From Nocardioides agariphilus (GTDB lineage: Bacteria; Actinomycetota; Actinomycetes; Propionibacteriales; Nocardioidaceae): a stretch of DNA of 64,000 nucleotides. How positions within the stretch are numbered: position 1 is the stretch's first letter; every line of letters starts with the position of its first letter. Positions 59,325-64,000 of this stretch are shown piece by piece. The position numbers and the translations under genes were made by a program. The notes under the pieces are model-generated. The model did no database searches. It was not told where the DNA came from and saw only the letters and a program-made list of their open reading frames with translations. The stretch lies in NCBI RefSeq assembly GCF_015352445.1, contig NZ_JADKPO010000003.1:124001-188000 (forward strand), in the 5' to 3' direction.

Positions 59325-59856
59325 CGACTCGACCGCCGCCCGACAAGGTGGCCAGGGCGGAGTCCTCGACGCGGATCCGCACCCGCAGCAAGAACGCGTT
59401 GAGCACCGAGAAGACGAGGGCCGTGACCCAGGCCGCGTGCACCAGCGGCAGGGCTGCGCCCTCGACGACGACCGCCACGTAGTTGGGGTGGCGCAGCCAG
59501 CGGTAGGGACCACCGGTCACTGGTGCCAGCCCGGGGACCACGATCACCCGGGTGTTCCAGCGACGACCCAAGGTCGCGATGCACCACCACCTCAGCGCTT
59601 GGGAGGCGATCACCACCAGTGTCATCGACCAGGCGAGCCACGCGGGCACGTCGGGTCGGCGTACCCAGGCCTCGACCAGGGCACCGACGAGCAGGCCGGT
59701 GTGGAGCACGACCATGAAGGGGTAGTGCCCCAGTCCGGTCTCGACGCCACCACGCGCACGGCTCCAGGCCGCGTTGCGGACGGAGACGACGAGCTCGGCG
59801 ACCCGCTCGGCGCCCACCAGGGCGACCAGGACGCTGAAGGCAACCAGGCTCTCCAT
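59317..59856 (-). CDS. ICMT-family membrane methyltransferase
   Basis: A 179-residue isoprenylcysteine carboxyl methyltransferase-like protein with about five helices. The C-terminal signature LGRRWNTRVIVVPGLAPVTG followed by GPYRWLRHPNYVAVVVEG binds SAM. In the Streptomyces srs pathway a related SrsB methylates an alkylresorcinol made by a type III PKS; the adjacent gene here is a type III PKS. The substrate is therefore likely a polyketide phenol (inference). Confidence 0.87.
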   Translation of the reverse strand: MESLVAFSVLVALVGAERVAELVVSVRNAAWSRARGGVETGLGHYPFMVVLHTGLLVGALVEAWVRRPDVPAWLAWSMTLVVIASQALRWWCIATLGRRWNTRVIVVPGLAPVTGGPYRWLRHPNYVAVVVEGAALPLVHAAWVTALVFSVLNAFLLRVRIRVEDSALATLSGGGRVDA

Positions 59857-59863
59857 GCTCGGC

Positions 59864-60925
59864 TCACTCCCCTGCCCGGAGCAGCACCAGCTCGGAGCAG
59901 AAGCCGGGCCCCATCGCCAGGAGGAGGCCATGGCTGCCCGCGGCTGGTGGCCGCTCTCGCAGGGTGCTCTCGAACACGTGCAGCACCGATGCAGAGGACA
60001 GGTTGCCGACGCTGGCGAGCGAGTCCCACGTCAGCTGCAGGGCCTCGCGCGGCACCTCGAGCGCGACTTGCAGGGCCTCGATGACCTTGGGGCCGCCCGG
60101 GTGACAGACCCACCAGCCGATATCGGTACGAGAGAGGCCGTGGTCGGCCAGGAACTCGTCGACGTCACCGCGGATGTAGCGCTCGACCATCGTCGGCACC
60201 TCTGCGTCGAGCACGATCCGCAGGCCACTCGAGGTGACGTCGAACCCCATGGTCCGCTCGGAGTCGGGATAGAGCCGGCTGCGGGTGGCGACCACGTCGA
60301 CCGGTCCGGCACGCCGGTTGCTGCCGGTCGCCACGACAGCGGCGGCGCCGTCGCCGAACAGCCCACTGGCGACCAGGTTGGGCATCGAGACGTCGTCGCG
60401 CTGGACGGTGAGCGAGCACAGCTCGACGGACACGAGCACCGCGACATCGTCGGGGTGACCCAGCAGGTAGTCGTGAACGCGGGCGATGCCGGCCGCGCCG
60501 GCCACGCAGCCCAGACCCACCATCGGCACCCGCTTCACGTCGGGCCGCAGGCCGATCGTGGCGGCGATGCGGGCCTCGAGGGACGGGACGGCCAACCCCG
60601 TCACCGTGGCGCACACGATCAGGTCGACGTCGGACGGCGTCAGCCCGGCAGCCTTCAGGGCGTCGACAAGCGCGCGCGAGCCGAGCTCGACGGCGTGCTC
60701 GATGAACCTGTCGTTGGCCTCGCCGAAGTCACCGAGCTCGGCGTACTCCTCGAGCGCCAGCACGACGTGCCGGGTGTTCACGCCGGCGTTGCGGTGCAGT
60801 CGTCGCATCACCGCCGCGTCGAAGCGGTTGCCGTCGTGCACGACGAACCTGGCGAATGCCTCGGTCAGCTCGTGCTGCGGGTAGCGGTTGCCGGGCAGGG
60901 CGCTACGGACGGACAGGATCGACAT
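59864..60925 (-). CDS. Type III polyketide synthase
   Basis: A 353-residue chalcone/stilbene synthase-type homodimer subunit. The catalytic triad is visible: C140 ([12 protein letters not shown]), H275 ([10 protein letters not shown]) and N308 ([11 protein letters not shown]). Length and motif spacing fit bacterial alkylresorcinol or alkylpyrone synthases that extend a fatty acyl starter with malonyl-CoA. Flanked by an ICMT methyltransferase and a prenyl-reductase-type flavoprotein with 7-nt gap and 23-bp overlap. Its product class is not determined. Confidence 0.94.
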   Translation of the reverse strand: MSILSVRSALPGNRYPQHELTEAFARFVVHDGNRFDAAVMRRLHRNAGVNTRHVVLALEEYAELGDFGEANDRFIEHAVELGSRALVDALKAAGLTPSDVDLIVCATVTGLAVPSLEARIAATIGLRPDVKRVPMVGLGCVAGAAGIARVHDYLLGHPDDVAVLVSVELCSLTVQRDDVSMPNLVASGLFGDGAAAVVATGSNRRAGPVDVVATRSRLYPDSERTMGFDVTSSGLRIVLDAEVPTMVERYIRGDVDEFLADHGLSRTDIGWWVCHPGGPKVIEALQVALEVPREALQLTWDSLASVGNLSSASVLHVFESTLRERPPAAGSHGLLLAMGPGFCSELVLLRAGE

Positions 60926-62114
60926 GCGACTCCTCGTGGTCGGGGCCCGACGGACGGATCAGCTCGCGGGCCAGACCCACGGCAAGGCGTGGCCCGATGC
61001 GGCCATCGCCCAGTCCCAGCTCTACCAGGGAGTCGAAAGCGTGGCGGTCGCGGCCCGCTGCGCGGATGCCGGCATCCACGACGGCCGGCACGCGGGCCAG
61101 CCGGGCGGCGGCCCAGGTGTGCTTGAGGTGGCGGCCCAGCAGGCCACGCACGGCACGACGGTGGACGGCACCTGCTCGACCCGGCTCACCCTCGGCGAGG
61201 CAGCGGGCGGCCGCGCGACCGGCGGCGATGCCGGTCGCGACGGCGTAGTAGATCCCCTCGCCAGTCATCGGGTTCACCAGCGCTGCGGCGTCGCCCACCA
61301 GCAGCATCGGACCGTCGGGCTGTCGCCAGTTCCAGCCCGAGAGCGGGAGGTGGTGACCCTTCCAGTCCTTGCCGTCGGGCACGCTGCCAGGCAGCAGCGC
61401 CTCCAGCTGGTCGAGCAACAGGGCCCGGCTCGGACCCGCACCGCGCTCGGGACCCGGTAGCAGCTCGCCGTACCCGACGTTGCTCCAGCCGTCACCGCGG
61501 TCGAAGGCCCAGGCGTACGCCGGCTGGGGCCGCGGTCCGTAGCGGATCACCTGCCTGCCCCGCCAGGCCTCGGCGGTCGGGGCATATCCGCGAATCGCGA
61601 TCGCCCGCAGGCGCTGCTCCTGGCCGAGGAGTGTGGGCCGGAGCACCGAGTGCGCACCGTCGGCTCCGACGACTACCCGGGCGCTGAGCTCGCCGTCGAG
61701 CACGACCCGGTCGGCGCGGACCTCGACGGATCGGACGCGGCGGCGCTGCAGCACCGCTCCCGCCGCGACCGCGTGATCCACCAGTCGCGCGTCGAAGACG
61801 GTGCGCGGCACGACGTGCACCTCGCGGGTCATCGGTCCCGATACCGACACCTCGCCGCGGGCCAGCTCCAAGTGGGACAGGGGCGTCCATCCGTCGACGA
61901 CGTCGGCCGCTCCGACCCGGGCCAACGCGTCGAGCACGTGGGGCGCGATGCCGTCACCGCAGCTCTTGTCGCGGGGGAAGTCGGCTCGGTCGAGCAGCAG
62001 CACCCGCAGGTGCGGTGCGGTCGTGAGCCCAGTCGTGAGCGCCGCCAGCGCCGCGCAGGATCCCGCGGGCCCGGCACCCACGACCACGAGGTCCCAGTCC
62101 GTCGTCCCGGTCAC
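60903..62114 (-). CDS. Geranylgeranyl-reductase-family FAD oxidoreductase
   Basis: A 403-residue GGR-type flavoprotein. N-terminal [38 protein letters not shown] (the Cys-containing family motif), [13 protein letters not shown] and [20 protein letters not shown]. These enzymes reduce isoprenoid double bonds. It overlaps the type III PKS start by 23 bp and the UbiA stop by ATGA. A role in saturating the prenyl side chain fits its neighbours. Confidence 0.92.
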   Translation of the reverse strand: MTGTTDWDLVVVGAGPAGSCAALAALTTGLTTAPHLRVLLLDRADFPRDKSCGDGIAPHVLDALARVGAADVVDGWTPLSHLELARGEVSVSGPMTREVHVVPRTVFDARLVDHAVAAGAVLQRRRVRSVEVRADRVVLDGELSARVVVGADGAHSVLRPTLLGQEQRLRAIAIRGYAPTAEAWRGRQVIRYGPRPQPAYAWAFDRGDGWSNVGYGELLPGPERGAGPSRALLLDQLEALLPGSVPDGKDWKGHHLPLSGWNWRQPDGPMLLVGDAAALVNPMTGEGIYYAVATGIAAGRAAARCLAEGEPGRAGAVHRRAVRGLLGRHLKHTWAAARLARVPAVVDAGIRAAGRDRHAFDSLVELGLGDGRIGPRLAVGLARELIRPSGPDHEESHVDPVRP

Positions 62115-62923
62115 AGCGCCACCACGAGGAGCACGGCATCGAGCAGGGCGATGCCGACGGCTGCGGCGAACGGCGCCTTGCCGTGGCCGCGTAGCACCAC
62201 CGCAGCGAGCGCGGCCACGACGACGACACCGGCGACGGCGACGACCAGCGGCACCGACGCGCCGAACAGCACCAGCACCGAGCCGAGTACGAGCACCGCG
62301 ACAGCCGCGCCCGGTAGGCGCCGGGCACCGAGCCGGTGCGGCAGGCCGCGCACGCCGGTCGCGTCGTCATCGGCGATGTCGGGCAGCACGTTGAGCAGGT
62401 GCGCTCCCACTCCGAGTGACGCGGCGGCCGACAGCAGCCACCAGGGGACCGACCCCGTCTGGTCCGCGGCCGACCAGACGAACGCGGGCAGCAGGCCGAA
62501 GGCCACGGCGTATGGCACCCATGACCACACGGTCGCCTTGAGCCCCAGGTTGTAGGCCCAGCCGGCCGCGACGCACCCCAGGTGCAGCAGCCCTGCGGGC
62601 AGCCCGCACATCAGCGAGAGCACCACGCACAGCACGACAGCCGCCGCGCAGGCCGCGGCAGCGACCCGAGGATCGAGGGTGCCGAGCGCCAGCGGCTTGT
62701 CCTGTCGCCCGACGGCCCGGTCACGCGAGAGGTCGATGAGGTCGTTGCTCCAACCGATGGACAGCTGACCGGCCGCCACGGCCGCCGTGACGAGGACCAC
62801 GCGGGAGGCCGGCATGTCGACTGCCACCGCGAGCACCGCTGCCAGCAGGGTCACCGCGGCGGCTGGGCCGGGGTGGGCCGCCGCGACCAGTGCGACCGGC
62901 CTCGTGTCGGCCAGCGCGCTCAT
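62111..62923 (-). CDS. UbiA-family prenyltransferase
   Basis: A 270-residue membrane aromatic prenyltransferase with about eight helices. The first Asp motif WSNDLIDLSRDRAVGRQDKP and second DIADDDATGVRGLPHRLGAR bind the prenyl diphosphate through Mg. TATGCT ends 6 nt before the ATG, so transcription of the whole operon (UbiA, GGR, PKS, ICMT, FAD, idi) probably starts here as a leaderless mRNA. Confidence 0.93.
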   Translation of the reverse strand: MSALADTRPVALVAAAHPGPAAAVTLLAAVLAVAVDMPASRVVLVTAAVAAGQLSIGWSNDLIDLSRDRAVGRQDKPLALGTLDPRVAAAACAAAVVLCVVLSLMCGLPAGLLHLGCVAAGWAYNLGLKATVWSWVPYAVAFGLLPAFVWSAADQTGSVPWWLLSAAASLGVGAHLLNVLPDIADDDATGVRGLPHRLGARRLPGAAVAVLVLGSVLVLFGASVPLVVAVAGVVVVAALAAVVLRGHGKAPFAAAVGIALLDAVLLVVAL

Positions 62924-63003
62924 CTGCCGAGCATAGGCTCACTTGGTGTCCACCCCCTGTCCCTGACCTGGCAGCAAGCGCTGGCCTGGCGGCTCGGGCG
63001 AGC

Positions 63004-63303
63004 TCAGCGGAACGTGAGCCAGGCCCCGACCACGCCGGGCGCCGGGCCGAGCAGCAGCCATACGCTCAGGAGACGCTTGGCTCTCAGGGCCCTGAAGGCA
63101 CCGACCGCGACCACACCGGTCACTCCGGCCAGCACGTTGAGCCCGACGCGGGCGTCCTGGTCGTCGGAGAAGATCGCCGCCACCGCCAGACCGGCCGCGA
63201 AGTGCTCGATCACCGTGAACGCGAGCACGGAGATGATCCACTGCTGGACGGCAGTGATCGACATGCCGGTTGCCTCGCCAGGCGCGTTCCGCTGCTCGCT
63301 CAC
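63004..63303 (-). CDS. Small membrane protein
   Basis: A 99-residue protein with three hydrophobic segments (about 19-45, 55-68, 77-95) and a basic loop RALRAKRLLS. I do not recognise the family. GTG follows TACGGT by 7 nt (leaderless). It is upstream of and co-oriented with the UbiA operon, separated by 80 bp. Confidence 0.65.
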   Translation of the reverse strand: MSEQRNAPGEATGMSITAVQQWIISVLAFTVIEHFAAGLAVAAIFSDDQDARVGLNVLAGVTGVVAVGAFRALRAKRLLSVWLLLGPAPGVVGAWLTFR

Positions 63304-63393
63304 GCACTACACCGTAGGGACCCCAGGGGGCATGACTCGATCGGGCCCCTAGACCTGGGGTTGAGAGGACACCCTTACTGACGGACCATGAAA

Positions 63394-63444
63394 CAAGCGG
63401 CGCCCCGCCCCGGAACCTCTCTCTCCCGGGAAGGGGCGCCTTGC
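63394..63444. other. GC-rich stem-loop in a divergent intergenic region
   Basis: CAAGCGGCGCCCC and GGGGCGCCTTG form the outer stem, with CCCGG-type inner pairs and a CT-rich loop. It looks like a terminator but lies between two divergently transcribed genes, so it may act as a leader structure for the rightward gene or end an unseen transcript. Confidence 0.5.
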
Positions 63445-63538
63445 TCTCTCCCCGGATCGCTGTGTCACGATGCAGGCGCCGGGAGGGAGTCCTGCGACGA
63501 TGGTCTCCGCTCACGTGTGCACTGCAGGAGAACCCGCC

Positions 63539-64000
63539 ATGACCGACACCGCGCCGACTCGGCGCTCACGGCTGACCGACGTACCGTCGGTCTCGCCGGA
63601 GGCGTCTGCGGCTGGCTCCGGCTACCTCTGGCGGTTCTGGCTCATCGTGGCCATCTGGGTCGCGATCGTGGCCGAGCGCTCGGCTGCCCTGGGTGTCTCG
63701 GTGCGCGACCCCGAGGGCCAGATGTTCGTCAACCGGCTGGCCAAGGCGCTGGTCTTCCTGGTGGCGATCGCCCTGGCCGAGGCCGTCCTCAGGGCCCGGT
63801 CGCGGGGCTGGTCGCTGCGCAGCGTCGCCGCCGTCGTGCGCGAGCGCTGGACGATGTCGCGGCTCCTGCTGGTCGTCAGCGGGCTGGTCGGCTACCACGT
63901 CGTCTACCTCGGCTACCGCAACCTGAAGAGCTGGAACGCCTTCAACCCTCTCCGCGACGACGACCTCCTCTCCTGGGATCGCGCGCTGTTCTTGGGACAC
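63539..64000 (+). CDS. PAP2/AUR1-like membrane protein, 5' part
   Basis: The first 154 codons of a gene that runs past the window. After a hydrophilic start (MTDTAPTRRSRLTDVPS) come helices at about residues 30-47 (WRFWLIVAIWVAIVAE), 73-90 (ALVFLVAIALAEAVL) and 113-125. The segment ending LLSWDRALFLGH with an upstream GYRNLKSWNAFN pattern is typical of actinobacterial PAP2/inositol-phosphorylceramide-synthase-like proteins. GCAGGAGAA precedes the ATG. The catalytic motifs would lie beyond the window. Confidence 0.75.
   Translation, partial: MTDTAPTRRSRLTDVPSVSPEASAAGSGYLWRFWLIVAIWVAIVAERSAALGVSVRDPEGQMFVNRLAKALVFLVAIALAEAVLRARSRGWSLRSVAAVVRERWTMSRLLLVVSGLVGYHVVYLGYRNLKSWNAFNPLRDDDLLSWDRALFLGH

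Overview
The window is a high-GC chromosome segment from an actinobacterium. Many genes follow TANNNT-N6/7-RTG leaderless promoters, operons are chained by ATGA or GTGA overlaps, and there is a DUF222/13E12-type protein. Family-level content looks like Nocardioidaceae (inference, no phylogeny was run). A tRNA-Val and an RNase P RNA gene are present.

Region 1-7.2 kb: the 3' end of a PQQ-type sugar dehydrogenase, a divergent pair of methionine aminopeptidase and a two-gene unit, a small secreted protein, two tandem paralogous M4 metalloproteases and rnpB.

Region 7.2-17.1 kb is the main discovery. A roughly 9.9 kb integrative mobilizable element is inserted in the 3' end of rnpB. It is bounded by a 26-bp perfect direct repeat (7184-7209 and 17071-17096), and inside each end lies a pair of AGTCCCCA-type boxes spaced 11 bp apart. 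It carries an AbiE type IV toxin-antitoxin pair, a tyrosine integrase, an excisionase, a MobF/TrwC relaxase-helicase with a 36-bp tandem repeat upstream (oriT candidate), and a cargo module of SigE-family sigma factor, membrane anti-sigma-like protein and divergent SGNH lipoprotein. The sigma operon and the lipoprotein gene share an identical promoter motif, GGAAC-N17-GGGTCTG, on opposite strands.

Region 17.1-28.3 kb: a flavoprotein oxidoreductase, PRC-barrel and HesB-like proteins, a STAS/degenerate-kinase pair, a small response regulator-histidine kinase-GerMN lipoprotein operon laid out like mtrA-mtrB-lpqB, and an envelope-lipid run (glycosyltransferase, deacetylase, PAP2, DedA-PAP2 fusion, DUF2231 protein).

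Region 28.3-33.7 kb: a compact redox operon (two-component system, a tiny exported peptide with an NGATTTT motif, ApbE flavin transferase, ferric-reductase-like membrane protein, NuoF-like flavoprotein, ferredoxin), which looks like a transmembrane electron relay.

Region 33.7-42.3 kb: a dense stress-signalling block with a GAF-PP2C phosphatase, an RsbQ/RsbP-like pair, a LuxR-type regulator, a SpoIIE/HATPase/STAS fusion with altered phosphatase residues, a STAS protein, a methyltransferase, a cold shock protein and a RelA/SpoT-domain protein. A complex palindrome sits at 40310-40415.

Region 42.3-57.7 kb: an RTX-repeat exported protein, an oxygenase reductase, RNB ribonuclease, YaaA, the Nif3/zinc-ribbon/RNase H-phosphatase operon, an acyl-CoA ligase, TOPRIM protein, AlkD-like protein, PAP2, DHFR-like and DUF222 proteins, tRNA-Val, GalE and a cupin.

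Region 57.7-62.9 kb: a tightly coupled biosynthetic operon (UbiA prenyltransferase, two geranylgeranyl-reductase-type flavoproteins, a type III polyketide synthase, an ICMT-family methyltransferase and IPP isomerase), probably for a prenylated phenolic lipid or quinone. The window ends inside a PAP2/AUR1-like membrane protein gene.
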